In this document: one piece after another, positions 47,008 to 56,389 of the stretch | How the letters are laid out: every line of letters begins with the position of its first letter | How positions within the stretch are numbered: the first letter of the stretch is position 1 | Source of the DNA: Plebeiibacterium sediminum | GTDB taxonomy: Bacteria > Bacteroidota > Bacteroidia > Bacteroidales > Marinilabiliaceae | Reading direction: 5' to 3' | DNA length: 64,000 nt | Assembly (NCBI RefSeq): GCF_026013605.1 | Contig: NZ_JAPDPJ010000035.1 | Span: 1-64,000 of the forward strand | Notes under the pieces: generated by a model | Told to the model about the DNA's origin: nothing | The model's input: only the letters and a program-made list of their open reading frames with translations | Databases searched by the model: none | Made by a program: the position numbers and the translations under genes

Positions 47008-47220
47008 ATGAACGAAAAACTATTACTGGACCTCGTTAGAACACGCATGCCTTATGGCAAATATAAAGGCAGAATTTTATGCGATTTACCTGAACCTTAC
47101 CTGGTTTGGTATCATCAAAAAGGTTTTCCGGAAGGGAAATTAGGAATGTTATTGCATACCCTTTACGAAATTAAATTAAACGGTTTAGAATATCTTTTAA
47201 AACCGCTCCGACAATTATAA
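47008..47220 (+). CDS. DUF3820 family small protein
   Basis: The 70-residue protein matches the DUF3820 pattern: MPYGKYKGRILCDLPEPYLVWYHQKGFP followed by LGMLLHTLYEIKLNGLEYLL. Related sequences are found as single small proteins or as modules in nuclease-like proteins. The function is unknown. It stands alone between yyaL (divergent) and serB. Confidence 0.85.
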   Translation: MNEKLLLDLVRTRMPYGKYKGRILCDLPEPYLVWYHQKGFPEGKLGMLLHTLYEIKLNGLEYLLKPLRQL

Positions 47221-47386
47221 AATGCTTTTATAAGTAACACAACACGATCTGAATTACAATATTTTACCAAGGTTTAACATGAGCATTTTAATCATTTAAG
47301 ACTGGATTTTTTGCTGTTAACATTTTTGTTCACGCAAACGATGTTAAAAAAGATGAAATTTGTCATTATTTTTCATCAGCAAAGAA

Positions 47387-47414
47387 TTGTGTTTCCTTTG
47401 ATTTATTATTTTTG
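47387..47414 (+). promoter_or_regulatory. Promoter of serB
   Basis: TTG (47387-47389) and TATTTTTG (47407-47414) are 17 nt apart. The implied transcription start near 47420 excludes translation from the upstream in-frame TTG at 47412 and supports the ATG at 47439. Confidence 0.5.
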
Positions 47415-47438
47415 CTTACAGAAAACATTACAAAACTC

Positions 47439-48662
47439 ATGGCTAATAATAGAGAGATCATTCTTGTTAATATCTCCGGAGAAGATAAACCCGGATTAAC
47501 TTCATCTTTAACAGAAATTTTATCACATTATAACGTACAAATTCTTGATATTGGTCAAGCTGTAATTCACGATGATCTTGGATTAGGAATTTTATTTGAA
47601 GTTCCCCAGGCATACGAATCAGCCCCTATTTTAAAGGACTTATTGTTTAAATCATATGAAATTGGTGTTAAAATTAAGTTTACCCCTATTTCAGAGCAAA
47701 GATACGGTGAATGGGTTCTTCACCAGGGAAAAGAAAGATACATCATTACTTTATTAGCCAGAAAAATAACTGCTGAACACTTAGCTAAAGTAACTCGCGT
47801 TATTTCTTCTCAGCAATTAAACATTGATACCATCACTCGTTTGTCTGGTAGAATTGACCTGAATAACGCTCCAACACAAAACAAGGCTGTTGTTGAGTTT
47901 TCGGTAAGAGGTACTCCTATCGATGCTGAAATTATGAAAAGCGACTTTATGGAGCTTTCCAGTAAAATTGGAGTTGACATTGCTTTTCAGGAGGACAATA
48001 TTTTCAGAAGAAACCGTCGTTTGGTTTGTTTTGATATGGATTCTACCCTTATTCAAACGGAAGTAATTGATGAACTAGCTGAAAGAGCTGGTGTGGGAGC
48101 TAAAGTAAAAAAGATTACAGAGGCTGCTATGCGTGGCGAAATTGACTTCAACGAAAGTTTCATTCAACGAGTGAGCTTATTGAAAGGCCTTAACGAAAAT
48201 GTAATGAAAGAAGTTGCTGAAAATCTTCCCATTACAGAAGGTGCAGAAAGATTAATGAATACATTAAACAAATATGGCTATAAAACAGCCATTTTATCAG
48301 GAGGTTTCAACTATTTTGGAAATTACCTGAAAGCTCGTTTAGGTGTGGATTACGTATTTTCTAACGAATTAGAAATTAAAAAAGGTAAACTTACTGGTAA
48401 ACACCTTGGAGAAATTGTCGACGGAAAAAGAAAAGCCGAATTACTTAAATTACTGGCATTTAAAGAAGATATTCATTTAGATCAGGTTATTGCTGTTGGT
48501 GATGGATCAAATGACTTACCTATGCTTCAGTTAGCTGGTTTAGGAATTGCTTTCCATGCCAAACCCAAAGTAAAAGCAGGTGCTGATAATTCTATTTCAA
48601 CAATTGGATTAGATGCCATCCTGTATATGTTAGGTTTCCGCGACAGAGAAATCAATAAATAA
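47439..48662 (+). CDS. serB: Phosphoserine phosphatase with N-terminal ACT domains
   Basis: The protein has about 407 residues from the ATG at 47439 (MANNREIILVNISGEDKPG). Two ACT domains (about 1-170) precede a HAD phosphatase domain. The nucleophile motif is DMDSTLIQTEVIDELAERAG. AILSGGFNYF supplies motif II and GDGSNDLPMLQLAG the metal-binding motif III. It hydrolyses phosphoserine to serine, the last step of serine synthesis, and the ACT domains suggest amino acid feedback. The start is set by the upstream promoter. Confidence 0.95.
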   Translation: MANNREIILVNISGEDKPGLTSSLTEILSHYNVQILDIGQAVIHDDLGLGILFEVPQAYESAPILKDLLFKSYEIGVKIKFTPISEQRYGEWVLHQGKERYIITLLARKITAEHLAKVTRVISSQQLNIDTITRLSGRIDLNNAPTQNKAVVEFSVRGTPIDAEIMKSDFMELSSKIGVDIAFQEDNIFRRNRRLVCFDMDSTLIQTEVIDELAERAGVGAKVKKITEAAMRGEIDFNESFIQRVSLLKGLNENVMKEVAENLPITEGAERLMNTLNKYGYKTAILSGGFNYFGNYLKARLGVDYVFSNELEIKKGKLTGKHLGEIVDGKRKAELLKLLAFKEDIHLDQVIAVGDGSNDLPMLQLAGLGIAFHAKPKVKAGADNSISTIGLDAILYMLGFRDREINK

Positions 48663-48683
48663 AAAGCTTTAAGCTCAAAAAAT

Positions 48684-48719
48684 AAAAAAGCTACACCTGG
48701 AATTCAAGTGTAGCTTTTA
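48684..48719 (+). terminator. Terminator after serB
   Basis: AAAAGCTACAC pairs perfectly with GTGTAGCTTTT around an 11-nt loop, 21 bp after the serB stop. The symmetric A/T tracts let it serve the convergent methyltransferase gene as well. Confidence 0.88.
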
Positions 48720-48774
48720 TTTTATCTATATGTAACGACTTAATTACTTTCAACTCGTTACTATTAACTTTTAT

Positions 48775-49926
48775 CTATCTAAACTTAATAATCTTTTTCA
48801 TGGTACCATCATAAATATTAAACTTATGATAACCACACTCTAAAGCACCATTATAAAGTCTTAATTTTTCTAAAGGTTTTAGACCTACATTTTTCAATGC
48901 CTCTTTATTCGAAGTAATGATCCAGGCATCATAACCCGTAAATGTATGTTTAAGCTGATTTCCGATCATGCGGTAAAAATCAACAATATCCTTATCCTTC
49001 ATCAATCTTTCGCCGTAAGGAGGATTCATAATAATCATTCCTTTAGGATAATGCGGTTCTAATTTTTCAAATGATGAAACTGAAAAATTAATATCACGGT
49101 TAAATCTAAATCCTAAGGCCGACTCACGAGCAATATCAATTGCCTTAATTGAAGCATCACTACCAAAAATTCTTAATCTTGGATGCTCAATTTTATCTTT
49201 TGCTTCTTCTACAATTTTGTTCCATAATGCTTCATCATAATCTTTCCAGCTCATAAAACCAAAGTTCTTTTTATGAAGACCCGGAGGATAATTTCTTGCA
49301 TACATTACGGCTTCCATCAAAATAGTTCCGGAACCACACATCGGATCAATCAAAGCCATTTTTTTATCCCAACCCGATAGCAAAACCATTCCGGCTGCTA
49401 AAACTTCATTTAATGGAGCTTTATGATTTCCAACTCTATAACCACGCTTATGTAAAGAATCGCCAGAACTATCCATTGAAATGGTTACATTTTCTTTTGC
49501 AATATGGATAACCAAACGAACCGATGGATTTTCAACATCTACAGACGGACGTTTCTCGAATTTCTCTCTGAACTGATCAACAATGGCATCTTTAGTTTTT
49601 AATGCCACATATTTTGAGTGTGTAAAAACTTCTGAGTAAACTACTGGATCGATAGCCAATGTATCTTTTACATCCATTAATTCCGACCAGTCAAATTGTT
49701 TTACACCATCATATAACTCCTGATCGTTTTTTGCAGTAAATTGGTGTATTGGATGAAGAATTCTGATTGCAGTTCGCAATAACAAGTTTGACTTATACAA
49801 AATTTCTTTATCACCTTCAAACTCAACGGCTCTGTTAACCTCTTTAATATTCTGAGCTCCTATTCCCTTTAATTCCTCTGCCAGAACACCTTCCAGCCCA
49901 TGAAAAGTTTTTGCAATCAGCTTCAA
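48775..49926 (-). CDS. THUMP-domain class I rRNA methyltransferase (RlmL-like)
   Basis: The 383-residue protein has an N-terminal THUMP RNA-binding domain (about 40-160) and a Rossmann methyltransferase domain. The SAM motif is in LIDPMCGSGTILMEA and the catalytic NPPY is in MIIMNPPYGERL. This matches the RlmL/YcbY N-terminal half and related proteins that methylate G in 23S rRNA at N2. It lacks the C-terminal RlmK half of E. coli RlmL, as is common in Bacteroidota. Confidence 0.9.
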   Translation of the reverse strand: MKLIAKTFHGLEGVLAEELKGIGAQNIKEVNRAVEFEGDKEILYKSNLLLRTAIRILHPIHQFTAKNDQELYDGVKQFDWSELMDVKDTLAIDPVVYSEVFTHSKYVALKTKDAIVDQFREKFEKRPSVDVENPSVRLVIHIAKENVTISMDSSGDSLHKRGYRVGNHKAPLNEVLAAGMVLLSGWDKKMALIDPMCGSGTILMEAVMYARNYPPGLHKKNFGFMSWKDYDEALWNKIVEEAKDKIEHPRLRIFGSDASIKAIDIARESALGFRFNRDINFSVSSFEKLEPHYPKGMIIMNPPYGERLMKDKDIVDFYRMIGNQLKHTFTGYDAWIITSNKEALKNVGLKPLEKLRLYNGALECGYHKFNIYDGTMKKIIKFR

Positions 49927-50162
49927 TGTAGTATGTCTTTAATGAATAATATTTAGGCGTATCGTCATCGCCTTTCCGGCTGCGAATTTAGATTAATTTG
50001 ATTGTTTTTACAATAGCTTTTAACAAAGTTTGGCAAAGTGTACAAACAAAAAATACCGCCATGTTGAAACACATCTTCTTAGATTAAATCAACATAACGA
50101 TATTTTATTTGCAACTATAATCGTAGCTTAAAATCCTTCTTTATATACTTTTAACTTATAAT

Positions 50163-51530
50163 TTATTCGCCTACTTGCTCTTCATTCAACTTTTCTAATC
50201 TCTTTTTAATTTTTTTAATTACAGATTCAATACTAGCTTCTGGCTCAATCACATTGTAATCACCCCAAAACTGAGGATCAGAAAATCCTTCAATCTGATC
50301 TTGCAATACTATATTATTTTTCAACCTTTCATTCACTTTAAAAGCTTTTTCGGTAGCCTTACGCCAATCTGTAACAGCCATTTCTAATGTTGAAGTGTAA
50401 GAGGTATTAAACCACTTTTTCTTCCAGTTAATTTTAAATGTAATCTGACCTCGGGAATAGCTATACATCCATTTACCATCTTGTTTACGGTAATTTACCA
50501 AATAACTGGCTTCTGTAGGATAAACCACAGCACCTAAAGGTTTACGCTTAATAAACATTGCTGAAGCTTTCTCCTTATCTTCTATATTAATACTATAGTT
50601 GGCACTGGTAACTGCCATCGATTCTGCATCAATATATAATTTACCATAAAATAAGGGTTCATCGATATACGATTTCTGTACAAAACTGATTACATATATA
50701 ATTTTATCATTGACTTTAGTTATGGTTTCTAAATTAAAGTCGTAGTACTCCATATCCTGAACATTAATAATAGAAAATGGCTCTTTCATAATATCCAACA
50801 TCAAACTTGAATACGGACCTCCTTGCAATTTAAATGTAATTGTATCCATTTTCGAATAGTCGGCATCTTTTCTGGCTTTATACAACTTCATTCCATCCAA
50901 CTTGTAATTTGAGTAAGCTTGTTTATGCACTTCAAGCACAGCTTCAGCCAACGAAACATAATTCTTTCTTCTTTTTATGGTTTCTCTGTAAAAAGTTGTC
51001 ATACGTAAAGGTTCCTGAATATAATTATCCTTTTTGCGTGCAATCACCTCTCTTACAATCTGATTGGCATCTTTAGGTAACACATTCACTTCTGCTAACG
51101 AAACTGTTAACATATCCAATTTAAGCTTATTCCGGTCTGATTTTAATTCCGATAACAAAAACTCTTTATTCTTATAGCCCAGATACGACACACTCACCTT
51201 ACTGTTTAAAGGTATGTCTTTAGGTACTTTCAATAAAAAATTACCTTCAGAATTGGAAACTGTGGCTATGTTAGTACCTTCCAGAGTTAACGTAGCAAAA
51301 ACAAGAGGCGCTCCGGATTCTCCATCAATAATTTTTCCTCTGTATTGAACAGTATTCAAGGTATCAGGTAAAATATCTTCCTCAAAAACAGGATTGGCGA
51401 ACATCGAAACAGGTACAACTCCAACCATAAAAATTATGGCTATAAGGATTCTGAACATCCTTTGCTTGGTATAATCATTTAAAGTTCTCATGGCGTTAAA
51501 ATTTTGGGTATTATTATTTACCGTTATCAT
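50163..51530 (-). CDS. CarboxypepD_reg envelope protein, paralogue of the ECF-operon protein
   Basis: The 455-residue protein has an N-terminal signal segment (MFRILIAIIFMVGVVPVSMFA), a CarboxypepD_reg-like domain (VQYRGKIIDGESGAPLVFATLTLEG), and the same 300-residue C-terminal domain as the 14052-15593 protein (MTTFYRETIKRRKNYVSLAEAVLEVHKQAY). It lacks the STN domain. The upstream GGGGTAAAA-TTGTCTTTA motif is shared with the ECF sigma operon. The start may be the ATG at 51530 or the internal Met (MRTLNDYTK, about 51491). The function is unknown; envelope location is inferred. Confidence 0.85.
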   Translation of the reverse strand: MITVNNNTQNFNAMRTLNDYTKQRMFRILIAIIFMVGVVPVSMFANPVFEEDILPDTLNTVQYRGKIIDGESGAPLVFATLTLEGTNIATVSNSEGNFLLKVPKDIPLNSKVSVSYLGYKNKEFLLSELKSDRNKLKLDMLTVSLAEVNVLPKDANQIVREVIARKKDNYIQEPLRMTTFYRETIKRRKNYVSLAEAVLEVHKQAYSNYKLDGMKLYKARKDADYSKMDTITFKLQGGPYSSLMLDIMKEPFSIINVQDMEYYDFNLETITKVNDKIIYVISFVQKSYIDEPLFYGKLYIDAESMAVTSANYSINIEDKEKASAMFIKRKPLGAVVYPTEASYLVNYRKQDGKWMYSYSRGQITFKINWKKKWFNTSYTSTLEMAVTDWRKATEKAFKVNERLKNNIVLQDQIEGFSDPQFWGDYNVIEPEASIESVIKKIKKRLEKLNEEQVGE

Positions 51531-51545
51531 ATTCTCTTTCTAAAT

Positions 51546-51573
51546 TAAAGACAATGTTGAAAATTTTTACCCC
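51546..51573 (-). promoter_or_regulatory. ECF-type promoter motif before CarboxypepD gene
   Basis: On the minus strand GGGGTAAAA (51565-51573), a 10-nt spacer and TTGTCTTTA (51546-51554) repeat the motif upstream of the ECF sigma gene (spacer 11 nt). It ends 15 bp before the ATG at 51530. Confidence 0.55.
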
Positions 51574-51633
51574 TATCGTAATTTCATTTTTCTGTTCAAT
51601 CATTTTAATTTTAAGTAAGAAGTGGGCAGATCA

Positions 51634-51844
<211 letters not shown>

Positions 51845-52020
51845 AATTGGCCTGAACATTGCACCTTATTCCATAACAAACACACTAAAACTGGGGTGAA
51901 TCATTGCTTAACAAGACTTTACATACTAAAAGTAAGCCTTGTAAATCCTACATAAATGTAGAAAAGCAATTAAAACACCACATTTTGGTACAATTAATTA
52001 ACCTCTAAAAATAAATTGTT

Positions 52021-52416
52021 ATGAAAGTTTGCTTACCAGTATTAGGAGACAGTGCATTGAAGAAGGAATTATTGGCTAACGATTTTTACAAAGCCCAACA
52101 TTATGCCATTTACGACATGCTAGATAAAAGCACAACCATCTTTTCGTTAGCGGATACAGATGCGATATATTTATCAATGAGCGAAATTAAAAAATTAGGA
52201 ATCGGCATCGTTATAACTCCCAACCTTCGTCCAATGGCCGCAAAAATTCTTTTCGATAATGAAATTGAAGTTTATAAAGCCAGCGCATCTTTAGTTGAGG
52301 AAAATATTTCTTTATTAAAAAGAAGTTTATTAAAAGACTTTACAGAATCAATGATTGAAAACAAAGGCGGATGTTCATCTGACGGATGCTCATCTTGTTC
52401 TTCATCATGCAATTAA
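52021..52416 (+). CDS. NifX-like protein with Cys-rich tail
   Basis: The 131-residue protein has the NifX/NifB fold (start [19 protein letters not shown], later [22 protein letters not shown]). A distinctive tail [16 protein letters not shown] supplies five cysteines that could bind a metal cluster. It is a third NifX-like protein in the window, 10 kb from the other two and outside their operon. A CAGT-heptad element lies on each side. The function is unknown. Confidence 0.85.
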   Translation: MKVCLPVLGDSALKKELLANDFYKAQHYAIYDMLDKSTTIFSLADTDAIYLSMSEIKKLGIGIVITPNLRPMAAKILFDNEIEVYKASASLVEENISLLKRSLLKDFTESMIENKGGCSSDGCSSCSSSCN

Positions 52417-52438
52417 AATATTTATAGTTTTCAAAAAG

Positions 52439-52632
<194 letters not shown>

Positions 52633-52637
52633 TGATC

Positions 52638-52673
52638 ATAAAAAAAGCCACACCTTAAAAAAGATGCAGCTTT
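52638..52673 (-). terminator. Terminator of the fumarase gene
   Basis: On the minus strand AAAGCTGCATCTT pairs with AAGGTGTGGCTTT (several G-U pairs) around a TTTT loop, with a T run after it. It is 33 bp past the fumarase stop. Confidence 0.7.
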
Positions 52674-52705
52674 AAAAATATTCTAATAATAGCTAGTAGC
52701 TAAAT

Positions 52706-54313
52706 TTACTTCATATTTGCAAAGAAGTCATTTCCTTTATCATCAACGATAATAAAAGCAGGGAAATTTTCAACACGTATTTTACGTACTGCTTCCATTC
52801 CTAACTCTGGGAAATCAACCACTTCTACTGATTTAATATTTGTTTTAGCCAGAATTGCAGCTGGTCCACCAATTGATCCTAAATAGAAACCACCATGCTT
52901 TTTACAAGCATCGGTTACTGACTGGTATCTGTTACCTTTAGCAACCATAACCATTGAGCCACCTTTACTTTGGAAAAGATCAACATAAGGATCCATACGA
53001 CCAGCAGTTGTTGGACCGAAACTTCCTGATGGCATTCCTTCCGGAGTTTTAGCCGGACCAGCATAATAAACCGGGTGATTCTTCATGTATTCAGGCATTT
53101 CCTTACCCTCATCCAATAGCTTTTTGATATTTGCGTGTGCAATATCTCTGGCTACAATTAATGTTCCGGATAAGTTTAATCTGGTTTTAATAGGATATTT
53201 AGTCAGCTCTTTCAATACATCTTCCATTGGCTGATCCAAATCAATATCAACAGCTGGAGCCAATTCAGGAGCTCTTTCTGGTACAAATCTGGCTGGATTC
53301 TTCTCTAATTGCTCAAGGAAAATACCATCTTCTGTAATCTTAGCTTTTACGTTTCTGTCTGCACTACAACTTACGCCTAAACCAACCGGACAAGATGCAG
53401 CGTGACGAGGTAAACGAATCACCCTTACATCATGTACAAAATATTTACCACCAAACTGAGCACCAATCTCACTCTCCTGACAAATTTTAAGTACTTTTTC
53501 TTCCCACTCTAAATCACGAAAAGCCTGACCTGCATCATTTCCTTCTGTTGGCAGGTGATCCAAATATCCTGCTGAAGCTTTTTTAACCGTAGCTAAAGTT
53601 GCTTCTGCCGAAGTACCACCAATTACTAACGCCAAGTGATATGGAGGACAAGCTGATGTACCCAAATCTTTAATTTTCTTTTTAACGAAGTTGGTTAAGT
53701 TTTCTTCTGTTAAAAGACTTTTTGTTTCCTGATAAAGGAAAGTCTTATTACCAGAACCTCCTCCTTTTGTTAAAAACAAGAATTCATATTTGTTACCTTG
53801 CTCTGCATAAATATCGATTTGAGCAGGAAGGTTATTTCCTGTATTTTTTTCTTCGAACATAGACTGAGCTACCACCTGAGAGTAACGCAAGTTACGTTCG
53901 TTGTATGTTTCATAAACACCTTGCGATAAATATTCTGCATCACAAGCACCAGTGTATACATCCTCACCTTTTTTAGCTACCACAATAGCAGTACCTGTAT
54001 CCTGACAAGTTGGTAAATCACCTTCTGCAGCAACCACCTGGTTCATTAAAATAGTATGAGCCACAAACTTATCGTTATCAGAAGCCTCATTATCATCTAA
54101 AATTTTAGCTACCTTTTCAAGGTGTGCCGGACGAAGATAAAATGACACATCAGAAAAAGCTTCTTTTGCTAATAACTTTAATCCTTCCGGATCCACTTTA
54201 AGAATTTTTCTGCCATCTACTTCAATTGTAGAAACATAATCCTTAGTCAGCAAACGGTATTCTGTAGTATCCTTTAAGATAGGAAATGGTTTTTGATACT
54301 TAAAATCAGACAT
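52706..54313 (-). CDS. fumA: Class I (iron-sulfur) fumarate hydratase
   Basis: The 535-residue enzyme interconverts fumarate and malate using an oxygen-sensitive [4Fe-4S] cluster. It contains the N-terminal catalytic region with [12 protein letters not shown] (cluster Cys) and conserved blocks [38 protein letters not shown] and [13 protein letters not shown]. The C-terminal beta subunit-like region includes [15 protein letters not shown] and the ending [12 protein letters not shown]. The fused alpha/beta form and length match FumA/FumB. A clear promoter lies upstream. Confidence 0.95.
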   Translation of the reverse strand: MSDFKYQKPFPILKDTTEYRLLTKDYVSTIEVDGRKILKVDPEGLKLLAKEAFSDVSFYLRPAHLEKVAKILDDNEASDNDKFVAHTILMNQVVAAEGDLPTCQDTGTAIVVAKKGEDVYTGACDAEYLSQGVYETYNERNLRYSQVVAQSMFEEKNTGNNLPAQIDIYAEQGNKYEFLFLTKGGGSGNKTFLYQETKSLLTEENLTNFVKKKIKDLGTSACPPYHLALVIGGTSAEATLATVKKASAGYLDHLPTEGNDAGQAFRDLEWEEKVLKICQESEIGAQFGGKYFVHDVRVIRLPRHAASCPVGLGVSCSADRNVKAKITEDGIFLEQLEKNPARFVPERAPELAPAVDIDLDQPMEDVLKELTKYPIKTRLNLSGTLIVARDIAHANIKKLLDEGKEMPEYMKNHPVYYAGPAKTPEGMPSGSFGPTTAGRMDPYVDLFQSKGGSMVMVAKGNRYQSVTDACKKHGGFYLGSIGGPAAILAKTNIKSVEVVDFPELGMEAVRKIRVENFPAFIIVDDKGNDFFANMK

Positions 54314-54347
54314 GACTTATTAATTTATTGATATTTTTTTGAGACAC

Positions 54348-54376
54348 CAAAGATAACAAAGATTACAACCTTACAA
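54348..54376 (-). promoter_or_regulatory. Promoter of fumarase gene
   Basis: On the minus strand TTG (54374-54376), an 18-nt spacer and TATCTTTG (54348-54355) match the Bacteroidota -33/-7 consensus, 34 bp before the ATG at 54313. Confidence 0.65.
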
Positions 54377-54427
54377 GTCCTAATGCCAGGATTAATACAA
54401 ATGTTATTGAGCAGAAAATTAGTTCTT

Positions 54428-54645
54428 AGTCGGCAGTCAGCAGTCAGCAGTCAGCAGTCGGCAGTCAACAGTCGGCAGTCAGCAGTAGGCAGTCAACAGT
54501 CGGCAGTCAGCAGTCAGCAGTCAGCAGTCGGCAGTAGGCAGTGGGTAGTCAGCAATAGACAGTGAGCAGTAGACAGTAGGCATTTTGAAGTAGGCAGTAT
54601 GTAGCTGGTATTTAACTGAAGACTGTAGACTGAAGACTGTGAACT
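54428..54645. repeat. CAGT-heptad element 4 (long left arm)
   Basis: The left arm (54428-54600) is about 20 heptamers of form CAGTNNN, with NNN varying among CGG, CAG, CAA and AGG. The right arm is short (54612-54645, ACTGAAG, ACTGTAG). The right arm runs to the stop codon of the four-helix-bundle gene (54646). Confidence 0.9.
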
Positions 54646-55005
54646 TCATTTAAACCGATCTGGTTCTTTCATCATAAAATAAAGTAATCGTCCAACTTCC
54701 TCTGACTCTATAATTAATTCTTCGTATTTTACTCTTGTTATGTAATTAAAATTTAATGCAAAATCTAACCAAACCTGAGTTTCCGTATTTTCACTATCAG
54801 AATCTGATAACTTGCTAATAAAGTGTTTTGGATATCTTCGTTTACGATATGCTTCTCCAATATTTGCGCAAACTGATCTGGATGATCTTCTTATTTGATC
54901 TGTTAACGAATATTTTTCCTCCAAAGGAAATTGCTTTGATAACTCATAAATCTTAATCGCTAAAACAAAAGCCTTTTTATATGCAAGTAAATCTCTAAAT
55001 CCCAT
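54646..55005 (-). CDS. Four-helix-bundle (S23/IVP-like) protein
   Basis: The 119-residue protein belongs to the four-helix-bundle family of 23S rRNA intervening-sequence-type proteins (related to Avd). It has the typical FRDLLAYKKAFVLAIKIYELSKQFP start and QIRRSSRSVCANIGEAYRKR centre. Members occur as lone genes; the function is unknown. No reverse transcriptase or rRNA gene is near, so neither a DGR nor an rRNA insertion is indicated. CAGT-heptad arms flank it on both sides. Confidence 0.88.
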   Translation of the reverse strand: MGFRDLLAYKKAFVLAIKIYELSKQFPLEEKYSLTDQIRRSSRSVCANIGEAYRKRRYPKHFISKLSDSDSENTETQVWLDFALNFNYITRVKYEELIIESEEVGRLLYFMMKEPDRFK

Positions 55006-55120
55006 AATTCATGTTTGTTTTTGGTTAAGATATTGAAATTAAACAATTCATATCTCTTAAACAATAGCATTCAACTCAACTTCTATATTACTTTTTGATT
55101 ATGCACCAAGGCATGAAAAC

Positions 55121-55275
55121 AGCCGACTGAAGACTGAAGACTGATAACTGCCAACTGTTGACCGAGAACTAAACACTGTAGACTGCCGACTGCCGACTGA
55201 AGACTGTAGACTGCCGACTGCCGACTGAAGACTGAAGACTGCTGACTGAAGACTGTAGACTGAAAACTGCCAACT
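55121..55275. repeat. CAGT-heptad element 5 (right-arm type only)
   Basis: This stretch carries about twenty ACTG-containing heptamers (ACTGAAG, ACTGCCG, ACTGTAG) in one orientation and no matching CAGT left arm next to it. It lies in the 342-bp gap between the four-helix-bundle gene and upxY. Confidence 0.88.
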
Positions 55276-55313
55276 TTTTCCCTAAACAAAGCACTCCCGT
55301 TGAAAAAAAAAAC

Positions 55314-55321
55314 TATTTTTG
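55314..55321 (+). promoter_or_regulatory. -7 box of the UpxY gene
   Basis: TATTTTTG matches TAnnTTTG and lies 26 bp before the TTG start of upxY. No -33 TTG is seen at the usual distance. The neighbourhood (AACTATTTTTG ... GAGAGT) resembles the promoter-like region at 60924-60975. Confidence 0.45.
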
Positions 55322-55347
55322 TTAAGCCCAAATAAACCGAGAGTATT

Positions 55348-55854
55348 TTGAAGGAAAACACGACATGTAATTGGTATGCTCTGTACACAAAGTCAAGAGC
55401 AGAGAAGAAAGTAGCAGAAGAGTTAAACAAGCTTGGAATAACAAATTACTTACCCATAAAACGAGAACTTCGACAATGGAGCGATCGTAAAAAATGGGTT
55501 GAAGTACCTGCTATCAGTTCCTATATATTTATCCACATACCTTTAGATCGATATCGCGACGTATTTCAAGTCAATGGAATTGTTGCATACGTCTCATACA
55601 AAGGGAAAGCAGTAACAATCCCAGATCATGAGATGCAAGCCATGAAGCAAACCATCGAAAATAAGATTGCATTTAATGTGGAAGCTACCAACATTAAAAA
55701 AGGTGAGGAAGTTATGATTACATCCGGACCATTAAAAGGTATTAAAGGTATTGTTCAGAACGTTCAGGGAACAAAAAAACTATATCTAAACATTTCAAAT
55801 ATAGGTTATACACTTGTTGTAGATCTTGATGATGCCAGTTTAGAAAAAGCGTAA
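55348..55854 (+). CDS. UpxY-family (NusG-like) transcription antiterminator
   Basis: The 168-residue protein has an NGN domain (about 8-100: WYALYTKSRAEKKVAEEL, YLPIKRELRQWSDRKKW, SYIFIHI) and a KOW motif (about 112-145: GEEVMITSGPLKGIKGIV). UpxY proteins prevent premature termination in the polysaccharide operon that they head. The start codon is TTG at 55348: an in-frame stop lies 12 bp upstream and no ATG is available before the NGN domain. Genes for sugar-nucleotide synthesis follow after a 535-bp gap. Confidence 0.93.
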   Translation: MKENTTCNWYALYTKSRAEKKVAEELNKLGITNYLPIKRELRQWSDRKKWVEVPAISSYIFIHIPLDRYRDVFQVNGIVAYVSYKGKAVTIPDHEMQAMKQTIENKIAFNVEATNIKKGEEVMITSGPLKGIKGIVQNVQGTKKLYLNISNIGYTLVVDLDDASLEKA

Positions 55855-56136
55855 TCAATAGTTCACTAATCCTAAATCTTAACTTAAGAAAATGATCAAG
55901 TTATTTTTCAAGTAAGAATCTCATTGATTGTAGGATTATGAGCGCTTTAAACAAGTTGCTCTGTAATGTTACGTATTACACTTTATCTAACACTTCATCA
56001 TTGAATGGACATTAAATATATCTATTCAACAAAATAGGCAATAGCTCATTGTACTTTGCCAATCATCGATAACATCATTCTACTCACCCAATGAAACATG
56101 GGACTGAGAGTGGCGAAGCTGTATCATTACCCTTGT

Positions 56137-56281
56137 AACCATTGACCTTTAATATCATTGACTAATGTCAATCAAGGGTTAAAAGTAATGGTTTAAAAGG
56201 CTGAAGGCCTTATACATCATAACTTGGGGTATCACCCCAAGGCTTTGAAGAAATACACATCAGGCTGTAAGTCTGAAATAT
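56137..56281. repeat. Hairpin-rich intergenic element between upxY and the dehydrogenase gene
   Basis: It contains a chain of hairpins: ATTGAC/GTCAAT, AAGGC/GCCTT (56197-56211), CTTGGGGT/ACCCCAAG (56223-56241), and an imperfect CAGGCT/AGTCTG (56261-56275). Outer pairs (ACCCTTG with CAAGGGT, AACCATT with AATGGTT) suggest further folding. The text resembles structured repeats seen in other Bacteroidota genomes, but I cannot verify that. No ORF lies in 55855-56389. Confidence 0.6.
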
Positions 56282-56389
56282 CAACCATATATTTCTGGCT
56301 TTGACTTCGTCGATTTTCAATTCAGTATTTTGATAAGAATAAATCCAACCCTTAATTGGCATGACTAGCATATTTCAACTAACAATTAA

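Noticed and set aside
54383-54565. Open frame rich in Ser, Arg and Gln on the plus strand
   Set aside because: It is a translation of the CAGT-heptad left arm and therefore not a gene.
54646-55005. Diversity-generating retroelement (Avd-like protein)
   Set aside because: The four-helix-bundle fold is related to Avd, but there is no reverse transcriptase, template repeat or variable repeat nearby.
55083-55430. Open frame on the minus strand
   Set aside because: It covers the ACTG heptads and the antisense start of upxY, and the encoded sequence is repeat-derived.
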